64,000 nucleotides of DNA, taken from contig NZ_CP071457.1 of assembly GCF_017352135.1 (NCBI RefSeq), positions 124,001-188,000 of the forward strand, written 5' to 3'. Shown here piece by piece: positions 25,672 through 34,436 of the stretch. The translations under genes were made by a program, and so were the position numbers. The number at the start of each line of letters is the position of its first letter. Position 1 is the first letter of the stretch. The notes beneath the pieces are model-generated. The model saw only the letters and a list, made by a program, of their open reading frames with translations, was not told where the DNA came from and made no database searches. This DNA comes from Rhizobium lentis. GTDB taxonomy: Bacteria; Pseudomonadota; Alphaproteobacteria; Rhizobiales; Rhizobiaceae.

Positions 25672-26691
25672 TTACAAGGATCGCACCGACGTTCGCTCGA
25701 CCAGGTTACAGGGCACAACGCGACCGTACGGACGAGCCGTATTCCCCGCCACCACACTGTTCAACAATTCCGCCCCTTCGCGACCTAAATCGTAATAGGG
25801 CAAGGCCGCAGTGGTCAGTTCCGGCTTCAGCGCCAGGGAAACCGTGCGGAAATCGTCAAATCCGACAATGCTGATATCCTCAGGGATACGCAGACCCAGT
25901 GCCATTGCCGCGATATAGACTTGGATCGTCATCTCGTCATTGCCGCTCATGATGGCGGTCGGTCGATCCTTTTGTTGCAGCATCTCTGTCGCAACGGCAA
26001 AAACGTAGTTCTTCTCCGCTCCAACCGGTCCTTCCATGCCCAGACGGATATTCAGGTCGCTCTCGGCAACGCCAAATTCTGCAGCGGTTTTACGGAAGGC
26101 ATCGAGGCGCAGTTGCGCACCCAGCAAGATGGGATTGAGCCTGATATAGCCGATCTTTCGATGCCCCCTGTCAAGCAGGTAGCGGGTAAGATCTCGTGCG
26201 CCCTGGTAGTCATCAGGCTCGATCGACGGCAACAGTTCGTTCGTCCGAGGCCTGCAGTTGATCATCACCGTCGGAATCCGGACATCGCCTGCCTCAGGGT
26301 CAACGGTGCGACGGTACATTGTTACATAAAGAACCCCGTCAATCCGATGGGACTGGAACATTTTCCAGACTTCGGCCTCTCTATTGGGAGATCCGCCCGT
26401 GTTTGCGGTCAGGATGGTCTTCCCGTTCGCATTTGCCCAATCCTGTATTCCTCGCACAATGTCGACCGAATAAGGTGTGGTAGACACATAGTCCGTAATG
26501 ATGCCGAAGGTGTTGGAACGGCTCGAACGTATGAGGCGCGCCGCCATGTTGGGAACATAGCCGAGGTCCCGGATGGCTTTTTCCACCCTCTCCCGGGTTT
26601 CCTCAGTCACATAAGGCTCACCGTTGATCACCCGTGAAACTGTTTTGTTGGAAACCCCGGCCGCTTTCGCGACGCTGATAATGCTGACCAT
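25672..26691 (-). CDS. LacI-family transcriptional repressor of the fructan/DFA operon
   Basis: 339 residues. The N-terminal helix-turn-helix reads ISVAKAAGVSNKTVSRVING, followed by the hinge helix and a periplasmic-binding-protein-like sensor domain (FGIITDYVSTTPYSVDIVRG, PTAIMSGNDEMTIQVYIAA). It is transcribed away from the sugar ABC operon. The 171-bp gap between them holds three tandem operator-like repeats, one covering the -35 element of the operon promoter. It is therefore the probable repressor of the operon and perhaps of itself. The effector is presumably the imported fructan-derived sugar. Confidence 0.9.
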   Translation of the reverse strand: MVSIISVAKAAGVSNKTVSRVINGEPYVTEETRERVEKAIRDLGYVPNMAARLIRSSRSNTFGIITDYVSTTPYSVDIVRGIQDWANANGKTILTANTGGSPNREAEVWKMFQSHRIDGVLYVTMYRRTVDPEAGDVRIPTVMINCRPRTNELLPSIEPDDYQGARDLTRYLLDRGHRKIGYIRLNPILLGAQLRLDAFRKTAAEFGVAESDLNIRLGMEGPVGAEKNYVFAVATEMLQQKDRPTAIMSGNDEMTIQVYIAAMALGLRIPEDISIVGFDDFRTVSLALKPELTTAALPYYDLGREGAELLNSVVAGNTARPYGRVVPCNLVERTSVRSL

Positions 26692-26735
26692 GTTGCGCCG
26701 ATCTCCTTGGTGGGCATTGTTCTAACCCAGTTATA

Positions 26736-26793
26736 TGACAACGTCGACATATTTTTCTGACAACGTCGACAATGCGCGTTGACAACGTCGTCA
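26736..26793. promoter_or_regulatory. Three tandem LacI-type operators with exact 22-bp spacing
   Basis: TGACAACGTCGACA occurs at 26736-26749 and 26758-26771, and TGACAACGTCGTCA at 26780-26793. Start-to-start distance is 22 bp both times, about two helical turns, so bound dimers would lie on one face of the DNA. The third copy is a near-perfect palindrome (TGACaACGTcGTCA) and overlaps the likely -35 box of the ABC operon. Confidence 0.75.
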
Positions 26794-26807
26794 TAAGACC
26801 CTTATGT
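26779..26807 (+). promoter_or_regulatory. Predicted sigma-70 promoter of the fructan/DFA ABC operon
   Basis: TTGACA at 26779-26784 and TTATGT at 26802-26807 with a 17-bp spacer, 55 bp upstream of the substrate-binding protein ATG. The -35 box is embedded in the third operator, which gives a simple repression mechanism. Confidence 0.55.
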
Positions 26808-26862
26808 TTCACCCCAGCAAGGCGCGTCGAACACAAGCGCCCGGCAAGCAAGGGAGGAATCG

Positions 26863-28122
26863 ATGAAAAAACTGCTTAGTGCCAGCGCCCTCGCGCTTGT
26901 TCTCATGGCGGCCGCTGCCAGAGCCGAAACCATCAATATCCTGGTGGAAGGTGGCGGCGAAATGCTGCAGAAGGCCGTGGCGGAGAAGTTCACCGCTCAG
27001 ACCGGCATCAAGGTGAACTTCACGGTCGTTCCCTATCAGGGCGTCTTCGACAAGTTTTCCGCAGAGATAGCGTCTGGCTCGTCCGCATTCGATGTCGTAA
27101 CCGTCGACGTCGTCTGGAACGCGAAGTTCGCAGATCATGTCGAAGACCTCGCGCCTCTTTTCACCGATGCGGTTAACGCAGACCTGCCGCCCGCTCTTCT
27201 TGCCGATGCCAAGGTCGGCGGGAAAATGATCGGCATGCCCGCTTGGGCGAATGCCGAGATTGTCTTCTACCGCAAGGACCTGTTCGACAAGCCCGAGGAA
27301 AAGCAAGCTTTCCAGGCAAAGTATGGCTATCCTCTTGCGCCTCCCAAGACCTGGCAGCAATGGCGCGACATGGCGAAATTCTTCACCCGCGATACCGACG
27401 ACGACGGCAAGGTCGACTTCTGGGGTACCGACACGATCGGTACCTACGCGGAGGAATGGATGGCGCATGTGCTGCAATCCGGTTCGCCCGGTGTCATTCT
27501 CGATAAGGATGGCAAGGTGATCATCGACAATGAGGCGCACGAGAAAGCGCTGGAGTTCTACATCGCCCCGCACTGCGCCGATCATTCCGTCCCGGAAAAT
27601 GTCAACGAGATCGGTTGGGGCGAGGCACAGAACCTGTTCTACCAGGGCAAGACCGCGATGATGAAGTTCTGGGCGCACGCCTACAAGATGACGCCCGCGG
27701 ATTCAAAGGTCAGCGGCAAGGTCGGCGTCGCGCCGATGCTGGCGGGCGATGCGGGGATCGCAGCCATTCCCGGTCCCTGGTACAATGTCGTCCCGTCAAC
27801 GTCGCAGCACAAGGATGCGGCGAAAAAATTCATCGCCTTTGCCATCGCCAACAATGCATTGGGCATTGAGGCGCCCCTCGGCCTGGCCGCGACCAATTCC
27901 GCCTATCGCAGCTATACCGGCAAGCCCGGATATGAGCATTTCCCACCGCTTCTTGAGACGTTGGGTGCGCCGGCTACACAAGGGCGGCCGATCAATGAGA
28001 AATATCAGGAAATCGTCGACGAAGCTGTCCTGCCTGCGGTCCAGCAGGCGCTGACCTGCAAGGACGATGTCGGTGACGTGCTCAAGGAAGCCAAGGAGAC
28101 GATCGAGGACATTCTCAACTAG
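26863..28122 (+). CDS. Sugar ABC transporter substrate-binding protein (CUT1)
   Basis: 419-residue periplasmic binding protein. A signal peptide (LLSASALALVLMAAAARA, cleavage near residue 22) is followed by the family start INILVEGGGEMLQKAVAEKF. It contains FDVVTVDVVW and a tryptophan-rich centre (FWGTDTIGTYAEEW) typical of oligosaccharide binders. A strong ribosome site (GGGAGGAATCG) precedes the ATG. First gene of the operon with two permeases, ATPase, GH91 and GH32. From that context it should bind a fructose-containing oligosaccharide or difructose anhydride; the ligand is inferred. Confidence 0.9.
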   Translation: MKKLLSASALALVLMAAAARAETINILVEGGGEMLQKAVAEKFTAQTGIKVNFTVVPYQGVFDKFSAEIASGSSAFDVVTVDVVWNAKFADHVEDLAPLFTDAVNADLPPALLADAKVGGKMIGMPAWANAEIVFYRKDLFDKPEEKQAFQAKYGYPLAPPKTWQQWRDMAKFFTRDTDDDGKVDFWGTDTIGTYAEEWMAHVLQSGSPGVILDKDGKVIIDNEAHEKALEFYIAPHCADHSVPENVNEIGWGEAQNLFYQGKTAMMKFWAHAYKMTPADSKVSGKVGVAPMLAGDAGIAAIPGPWYNVVPSTSQHKDAAKKFIAFAIANNALGIEAPLGLAATNSAYRSYTGKPGYEHFPPLLETLGAPATQGRPINEKYQEIVDEAVLPAVQQALTCKDDVGDVLKEAKETIEDILN

Positions 28123-28190
28123 GCTCGCACATTCCTCATTATCGCGGGTTGATCATATGCCGCCCGCGCCATCAGCTTTCGGAGATGGAC

Positions 28191-29072
28191 ATGTCGGATG
28201 AAGACCGATTTGTGCTCTGCATGCTTGCACCCGCGGTCGCGATACTCGGCCTTTTGGTCGCCTATCCGGTGGGGCTCCTGGTATTCGATTCCTTTTTCAA
28301 AGTGGATACGATCACCCCCAACATCCGTGAATGGGTCGGGTTTCAGAACTATATCAATGCCCTGACGTCGCCGCGCGTTGCGGAAAGCGCGTGGCGGACC
28401 GTTCAGTATTCGATCTTTGCCCTGTTCTTCGAGTTCACATTCGGCTTCTGTGCGGCTCTGCTTTTTTCGGCCATGGCAGGCGAATCCCGGTGGCATCGCA
28501 CGATCTTCGCCCTGCCGCTAATGGTCCCGCCTATCGTTGCCGGCCTGTTGTGGCGATTTCTCCTGGTCGGCAATATCGGTATTCTGAACTATGGGCTCGT
28601 CCGGTTGGGGCTTATCAGCGACCCCGGCGATATCGCCTGGCTTTCAAGCGAGGACATCGTCATCTATTCCGTCTCGTTTGCGGACATTTGGCTGACAACC
28701 TCGTTTGTCGCACTCGTTTCCTATGCCGGGCTGACGAACATCCCGAAGGATCTGCTGGAAGCGGCGCGCATCGACGGGGCGAACGCGCTCAAGCGGTTCT
28801 GGCACGTCACGCTGCCGCTGATGCGCCCAGTGATCGCGGTCGTGGTGATCGTGCGTGGCGTCGATGCCGCCAAGACCTTCGACCTGATCTGGATTCAAAC
28901 GCAGGGCGGCCCCCGCCACGCCTCCGAAGTGTTCTCGATGAACATCTATCAGCGGATGGTTCGCTACGGCGATCTCGGCGAGGCATCCGCGTCCGGGACC
29001 CTTTTTCTCATCGTCATGATGCTCTTGGCAGCGGTTGCCTATTGGAAAATCTGGAGGCCGGTACATGCATAG
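28191..29072 (+). CDS. Sugar ABC transporter permease (MalF type)
   Basis: 293 residues with six predicted membrane helices (first: FVLCMLAPAVAILGLLVAYPVG). The cytoplasmic EAA loop reads EAARIDGANALKRFWHVTLPLMRP and contacts the ATPase. The ATG at 28191 is chosen because GGAG lies six bases upstream; the earlier in-frame ATG at 28149 has no ribosome site. Its end overlaps the next permease by 8 bp. It forms the inner-membrane channel of the presumed fructan/DFA importer. Confidence 0.9.
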   Translation: MSDEDRFVLCMLAPAVAILGLLVAYPVGLLVFDSFFKVDTITPNIREWVGFQNYINALTSPRVAESAWRTVQYSIFALFFEFTFGFCAALLFSAMAGESRWHRTIFALPLMVPPIVAGLLWRFLLVGNIGILNYGLVRLGLISDPGDIAWLSSEDIVIYSVSFADIWLTTSFVALVSYAGLTNIPKDLLEAARIDGANALKRFWHVTLPLMRPVIAVVVIVRGVDAAKTFDLIWIQTQGGPRHASEVFSMNIYQRMVRYGDLGEASASGTLFLIVMMLLAAVAYWKIWRPVHA

Positions 29073-29901
29073 AACTCGCCGCCTCCACACCAGCGGAGTG
29101 CTGATCAACCTGGCAGCCCTGCTGCTGGTGCTGTCCTACGCCCTGCCTTACGTCTATCTGCTGATGACCTCCATCAAGCCGGCGACCGATGTCCAGCAGA
29201 TTCCGCCGAGCTTCTTTCCCGCCGTCATATCGTTCGAGAATTTTCGCGAAGTCCTGCAATCCTCTGCTCTGCCGAAGGCCTTCCTCAGTTCTCTAACGGT
29301 GGCGGTTCTGACGACGGCGCTGTCGCTGCTGGTGGCCGTGCCCGCTGCCTACGTTGCGACGCAGTATCGCCGTCGGATCACGACGCTTTTTCTGCTCTTT
29401 GCCCTGGTCACCCGCATGGTGCCGTCCGTCTCCCTGGGCGTACCGCTGTTCCAGCTTTTGAAGTCCATGGGCCTGCTCGACACCATTCCGGGGCTGGTCC
29501 TCGCTCACAGCTCGGCCGCGGTGCCGCTGGCGCTGCTGCTCATGTCCGCCTTCTTCGAAGGCGTGCCGAAGGAGCTTGAGGAGGCTGCACGCATGGATGG
29601 CTGCACGCGCTTCCAAGCCTTTCGAAAGATCATCCTACCGGTGATGACGGGCGGGATCGCGGTGACCGCGCTCTTTACCTTCATTACCAGCTGGAACGAG
29701 TTCCTCTATGCGCTGCTGCTGACGTCGGAAGCAACCAAGACGGCGCCGATCGTCATTGCCGAATATAATTCCGTCTATGGGCTTGCCTGGGGAGCGATGA
29801 CGGCGGCCGCCGTACTCTATTCGCTGCCCGTCATCATCGTAACGCTCGCACTTCAAAAACAGATCGTCGGCGGCCTGACGTTCGGCGCCGTCAAGGGATG
29901 A
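29065..29901 (+). CDS. Sugar ABC transporter permease (MalG type)
   Basis: 278 residues, six membrane helices, beginning with the positively charged MHRTRRLHTSG and LINLAALLLVLSYALPYVYLL. The EAA loop is EEAARMDGCTRFQAFRKIILPVM, and the C-terminus GGLTFGAVKG is characteristic of MalG-type CUT1 permeases. The ATG at 29065 overlaps the upstream stop and is preceded by GGAGG. Partner of the upstream permease in a heterodimeric channel. Confidence 0.9.
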   Translation: MHRTRRLHTSGVLINLAALLLVLSYALPYVYLLMTSIKPATDVQQIPPSFFPAVISFENFREVLQSSALPKAFLSSLTVAVLTTALSLLVAVPAAYVATQYRRRITTLFLLFALVTRMVPSVSLGVPLFQLLKSMGLLDTIPGLVLAHSSAAVPLALLLMSAFFEGVPKELEEAARMDGCTRFQAFRKIILPVMTGGIAVTALFTFITSWNEFLYALLLTSEATKTAPIVIAEYNSVYGLAWGAMTAAAVLYSLPVIIVTLALQKQIVGGLTFGAVKG

Positions 29902-29911
29902 GGAGGCAGGT

Positions 29912-31054
29912 ATGGCCGGCATAGAATTGCGCAATCTCAACAAGATCTACGGAAACAGCTTCCACGCCCTTCATGATCTGAACTTCGACATTAGGGATGG
30001 CGAGTTCATGGTGTTTGTCGGGCCGTCGGGATGCGGGAAGTCGACGGCGCTCAGAATGATTGCCGGGCTGGAAAGCATTTCCAGCGGCGAACTGAGGATC
30101 GGCGATCGGATCGTGAACCATGTCGATCCCAAGGACCGCGACATTGCAATGGTGTTCCAGTCCTACGCGCTCTATCCGCACAAGACTGTGCGCGAGAACA
30201 TTGCCTTCCCTTTGCTGATGGCGGGATTGCCGAAGACCGAGATCGACAGTCGCGTAAACGACGCGGCGCGCATTCTCGAACTGTCGGCACTGCTAGACCG
30301 CAAACCGGCTCTCCTCTCCGGCGGACAACGCCAGCGCGTCGCCATGGGCCGCGCGATCGTCCGCAAGCCCGCGGCCTTCCTGATGGATGAACCGCTCTCC
30401 AACCTCGACGCCAAACTCCGCGTGCAGATGCGCGCCGAGATTGCCAGCCTGCAAAGAAAACTGAATGTCACCACAATCTATGTGACCCATGACCAGGTCG
30501 AGGCGATGACGATGGGTGACCGGGTCGCAGTGATGAAAGGCGGCGTGCTGCAACAGGTCGACACACCGCAAAATCTGTACAATCGCCCGGACAATGTCTT
30601 TGTCGCCGCCTTCATCGGATCGCCCTCGATGAATTTGTACGAGGCCGTTCTGAATGGAAGGACGCTCACCCTCGGCAGGAATAGTTTCGACATCCCTGAC
30701 CGGGTTTTCGAATGCCGCCCCTCGCTCAACGGTGCGTCAAACCGTCAGCTCATTGTTGGTATCCGGCCCGAACATATGAACGACGCCGCTATCCGGCCTT
30801 CTTCGGCCGAGATCTCGGCCGTAGTCACTCTTGTTGAGGCGCTCGGTTCTGAATCCATGGTGCACCTGAATTTCGATGCACCTTGGGTAGATGCCGGCGA
30901 CCCCGACGCCGTCGCCGACATCGGCGAGGAAAAAGCGGCCGTCGCCCGGTTTTCGCCGAAAAGCAGAGTTCGCCCAGGCGACATAGCCCGCATCGCTGTC
31001 GATGCCGAAGAACTTCACTTCTTTGAACCGGACACCCGCACCAGCATCTGGTGA
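29912..31054 (+). CDS. Sugar ABC transporter ATP-binding protein (UgpC/MsmK family)
   Basis: 380 residues. Walker A is GPSGCGKST, the signature is [14 protein letters not shown], Walker B is [12 protein letters not shown], and the switch His follows in VTHDQVEAMT. The C-terminal regulatory OB-type domain (FIGSPSMNLYEA onward, GIRPEHMND) is present. It lies 10 bp after the second permease with a good ribosome site (AGGAGGCAGGT). It energises the importer. CUT1 ATPases can be promiscuous between importers, so it may also serve others. Confidence 0.93.
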   Translation: MAGIELRNLNKIYGNSFHALHDLNFDIRDGEFMVFVGPSGCGKSTALRMIAGLESISSGELRIGDRIVNHVDPKDRDIAMVFQSYALYPHKTVRENIAFPLLMAGLPKTEIDSRVNDAARILELSALLDRKPALLSGGQRQRVAMGRAIVRKPAAFLMDEPLSNLDAKLRVQMRAEIASLQRKLNVTTIYVTHDQVEAMTMGDRVAVMKGGVLQQVDTPQNLYNRPDNVFVAAFIGSPSMNLYEAVLNGRTLTLGRNSFDIPDRVFECRPSLNGASNRQLIVGIRPEHMNDAAIRPSSAEISAVVTLVEALGSESMVHLNFDAPWVDAGDPDAVADIGEEKAAVARFSPKSRVRPGDIARIAVDAEELHFFEPDTRTSIW

Positions 31055-31079
31055 TGAAATAGCCAGGAGAAAAACAAGA

Positions 31080-32477
31080 ATGACGAGCTCAGCTGTCGCC
31101 ACCAATCGGTCGCAACCAGTAATGGTCAGCGAAAACTGTTACGACGTAACGGCGTATCCCGTCGGGAATCCCTATGAGGATATCGGGGCGGTCATCAATA
31201 GCATCATTGCGGACATTAAAAGCAGGCAATCGCTTTCCGATCTCAATGACGGCGGAAAACCTGGAGCCGTGATCTATATACCGCCAGGCGATTATCGTCT
31301 TGTCACTCAAGTCGTTATAGACGTGAGCTACCTGAAAATTATGGGCTCTGGACACGGTTTTACGTCTTCCAGCATCCGTTTCAACACACCCGCAAACGAG
31401 CTGGCCCGTTGGCACGAACTGTGGCCAGGCGGAAGCCGTATCCTTGTGGACGTTTCGCCAGTGACCGCCGACGGTCAGGCTGCCGGAGCCGCCTTTCATG
31501 TCAGGCGCACCGGAAATCCTCGTATAAGTTCCGTGGAGTTTGCCGACTTTTGCATCGATGGCCTGCACTTCGTTGACGACGGTTCGGGGCCGAATGAGGC
31601 AGAAAATACATACAAGAACGGCAAAACGGGAATCTATGTGGGCAGCGCCAATGACTCATTTCGAATAACGGGGATGGGGCTGATCTATCTGGAGTACGGA
31701 GTTACTGTTCATGACGCGGATGCGCTCGCGATAGATAACAATTTCATTGCAGAGTGCGGCAACTGCATCGAATTGAAAGGTATGGGGCAGGCCTCAAGAA
31801 TAGCGAATAACTTTGTCGGTGCCGGATATCAGGGACATTCAATTTACGCTGAAAATTATGGGGGCATACTTGTATCCGCAAACAACGTATTCCCTCGAGG
31901 AGCGAGCAGTCTCTATTTTTCCGGCGTGGTGCGTTCCTCGGTCACCGGAAACAGATTCCATTCCTTTTATCCCGGAATGTTGGTTTTTGCCGCCAATTGT
32001 TGCGAGAATTTGGTGTCCTCAAATCACTTCTTGCGGGATCGCGAGCCATGGGCGCCGATGCAGAAGTACGATAACGGATTGGATGATCTGTTCGGGCTTT
32101 TGCGGATTGACGGCAGCAACAATTCGGTAATCGCGAACCACATTTCCGAGACAATAGATACCCGGTACATCAAGCCGTCCGCGGCAAAACCTGTGATGAT
32201 CAATGTGGTTTCCGGCAGCGGCAACTACATCGCCAATAATCATATTGTGGCCACAGCCGAAACTTCGCAAATGAATGACGTACCGAACAGCGCCTGCTTT
32301 GCAACGCAAGTTGGCGCATTGCTTTCAACCAGTAATCTGAAGGCGCTCGAAGTAACGACAGTACTGGTACAGGACGGATCGATGCGGAACACCGTCTTGG
32401 ATTCGGGCAATGACGAAGAGGTTGTGATGGACAGAGCGAGAAATGCTTTCAGAGGCACGCCAGTTCCTGCGGAGTAG
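31080..32477 (+). CDS. GH91 family enzyme: intracellular difructose-anhydride hydrolase or inulin fructotransferase
   Basis: 465 residues with clear, nearly full-length similarity to GH91 inulin fructotransferases and DFA-III hydrolases: GKPGAVIYIPPGDYRL, GSGHGFTSSSIRFN, HELWPGGSRI and ASSLYFSGVVRSSVT. The fold is a right-handed parallel beta-helix. Asp214 in HDADAL and Glu225 in FIAEC have the 11-residue spacing of the catalytic Asp/Glu pair of this family. There is no signal peptide, whereas the inulin-depolymerising members are secreted. A cytoplasmic DFA hydrolase that opens an imported difructose anhydride is therefore the better reading. The ATG at 31080 follows AGGAG and is 25 bp after the ATPase gene. 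The gene is visibly A/T-richer than its neighbours, suggesting acquisition. Confidence 0.85.
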   Translation: MTSSAVATNRSQPVMVSENCYDVTAYPVGNPYEDIGAVINSIIADIKSRQSLSDLNDGGKPGAVIYIPPGDYRLVTQVVIDVSYLKIMGSGHGFTSSSIRFNTPANELARWHELWPGGSRILVDVSPVTADGQAAGAAFHVRRTGNPRISSVEFADFCIDGLHFVDDGSGPNEAENTYKNGKTGIYVGSANDSFRITGMGLIYLEYGVTVHDADALAIDNNFIAECGNCIELKGMGQASRIANNFVGAGYQGHSIYAENYGGILVSANNVFPRGASSLYFSGVVRSSVTGNRFHSFYPGMLVFAANCCENLVSSNHFLRDREPWAPMQKYDNGLDDLFGLLRIDGSNNSVIANHISETIDTRYIKPSAAKPVMINVVSGSGNYIANNHIVATAETSQMNDVPNSACFATQVGALLSTSNLKALEVTTVLVQDGSMRNTVLDSGNDEEVVMDRARNAFRGTPVPAE

Positions 32478-32617
32478 TCGCAGAGATTCAATATCGGCCG
32501 ATGGTCTGGATCGTCTGTCGTGAATTTCGCGACTTTTCGGAGAGTTGTCCATGACGAACAAGGACTTCGCGTTTCCGCCCGGGGCCACCGATGGCGTGAG
32601 CTCTTAAGAGGTATTCG

Positions 32618-34309
32618 ATGCGTCGACAAAAAAAGCAACTTGAGCTGGGAACTCGCATCGAGTTTTGGGCGCGATCGATCGACGAGAAAGCGGACGAATT
32701 CCCGTTCCGGATCCTGGACCAGGGCAAGCAGGTCCTGTGGGCGGTGAAGCGCTTCTCCGAGTTTCCGGAATTTTACAGCTACCATCATCGCGAGGCGTGC
32801 GAGGTGGAGCTCGAATGGAATGAAGGCGTAACAGACTTCACCTGGGCCTATGCTTACAATCCGCGGTCCGTCTCTAAGACCGGAATCACTGTTCTGGAAT
32901 TCGGGGAACATCTGGTCGAGCGCACCGGACCCGAAATTGATGCGTGGTGCGCTTCCGATCCACAACGGCCGCGCCTGCATTTCTCCCCGGTGAAACATTG
33001 GATGAATGATCCCAACGGGTTGTGCAAGATTGGCGATGTCTGGCATCTGTTCTACCAGTTCCATCCGGCCGGCACGGATTGGGGGCCTATGCATTGGGGG
33101 CATGCGACCAGCCGCAACCTTTGTGAGTGGCTTCACATGCCGGTCTTCTTGCATCCGGAACAGAACCTCGCCCGCCTCGGGGCGACCGGTGGCGCGTTCT
33201 CGGGCAGCGCGTTCCGGGGTCGAGACGGAAAGGTAAAGTTCTATTACACGGAGCGCTTGCCCGCCTATGATCTCTTTGCCGGTTATCGCGAGATCCAGAA
33301 GATCGCCGAACCCGGCCGCGACCTCATCGAGCCCGAGCGGATCACGACCGTGCTGGAGGTCCGTCCGGAAGGGGTAGAACATGATTTCCGAGATCCGAAA
33401 GTCTGGTGGGACGGGGCAGCCCGCGCCTATCGGATGATCCTTGGCGCATCGATTGATGGCGATCCGGCGGTGTTGCTCTATGGCTCGGGCGATGGACTGG
33501 AATGGCAATATCTGGGGCCGCTCTACCGCGCGCCCGCCCGTTTCCGCGCCGAAGGCGCCCGTGCGGTGGAATGTCCCGACTTTTTCCGGCTGGAGGATAA
33601 GTGGGTCTTGGTCATGGGCTTTGTCGGCCATATTGAACCAACAACGGGGCGCCACAATCTCCTCTACGCCCTGATCGGCGAATTTGCAGGCGATCGCTTC
33701 GTGCCCGACGCACCCGAGCTGCAACTGCTGGATTTCGGGACCGACTATTACGCGATGCAGAGTTTCGAAGCAGAAGGGCGTCAAATCGCCTTTGCATGGC
33801 TTTTCAACTGGGAATACCGCAAGCCGGAAGGTTCAGCCTATTCCGGCGAAATGTCCCTGCCCCGTGTCCTCAGTCTCAATGAAGACAAGAGCAAAATATG
33901 CATGCTGCCGGCGATCGAGGTCGACGAGCGCTATGTCGCCATCCCAGTCGCCCCGGACCGAAGCGGTGATTACGCGCTGCCGAGCGCCCCGATCGAGATC
34001 CGGCTTTCCGGACCGCTGCAGGGTAGCAAGCTTGTCGCGACAGAGGGTGGCGAACTTGCCTTCGAGGTGAGCGTCGCCGGCGATATCCTTTCGATTCGGC
34101 TGGCCCAGGACGATGGCTCGATCCGATACGTGGCGGAGCTTGGCGGCGGAAAGGACCTTCGGCTGTTTCATGACCGCGGAATCGTCGAGATTTTCGCCGA
34201 TGGCGGAGCGGTTTGTGGAACCCGCCGCGGCTACGCGAATATCGAGCCCGATCGGCTGGAAATCTCATCCTCTGCATCAGCGCAAGTATTTGAAAGGCTT
34301 GCGAAATGA
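32618..34309 (+). CDS. GH32 family beta-fructosidase, cytoplasmic
   Basis: 563 residues. An unusual N-terminal beta domain of about 115 residues precedes the five-bladed propeller of GH32. The catalytic set is complete: nucleophile Asp131 in WMNDPNG, transition-state Asp259 in FRDP, and acid/base Glu318 in AVECPDFF. A C-terminal beta-sandwich ends with DLRLFHDRGIVEIFADGG. There is no signal peptide, so it would hydrolyse imported beta-fructosides inside the cell, for example inulobiose from the GH91 reaction, to fructose. It is 140 bp after the GH91 gene on the same strand and probably in the same transcript. A sucrose or fructo-oligosaccharide specificity is also possible. Confidence 0.88.
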   Translation: MRRQKKQLELGTRIEFWARSIDEKADEFPFRILDQGKQVLWAVKRFSEFPEFYSYHHREACEVELEWNEGVTDFTWAYAYNPRSVSKTGITVLEFGEHLVERTGPEIDAWCASDPQRPRLHFSPVKHWMNDPNGLCKIGDVWHLFYQFHPAGTDWGPMHWGHATSRNLCEWLHMPVFLHPEQNLARLGATGGAFSGSAFRGRDGKVKFYYTERLPAYDLFAGYREIQKIAEPGRDLIEPERITTVLEVRPEGVEHDFRDPKVWWDGAARAYRMILGASIDGDPAVLLYGSGDGLEWQYLGPLYRAPARFRAEGARAVECPDFFRLEDKWVLVMGFVGHIEPTTGRHNLLYALIGEFAGDRFVPDAPELQLLDFGTDYYAMQSFEAEGRQIAFAWLFNWEYRKPEGSAYSGEMSLPRVLSLNEDKSKICMLPAIEVDERYVAIPVAPDRSGDYALPSAPIEIRLSGPLQGSKLVATEGGELAFEVSVAGDILSIRLAQDDGSIRYVAELGGGKDLRLFHDRGIVEIFADGGAVCGTRRGYANIEPDRLEISSSASAQVFERLAK

Positions 34310-34436
34310 GTTTGGCTGTTGTGAAGCACTGGTCGACATGCGTCCCACGTCAACGACCACCCCGGGGGACGAGCTTCGTTTCTCATGCCGGTGAGACCGT
34401 CACACTGGGAATCCGCCACGGCAATAGCCGCGGGTT

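Noticed and set aside
32240..33784. 514-codon open frame on the minus strand
   Set aside because: Antisense to the GH91 end and the GH32 gene, whose catalytic residues are intact.
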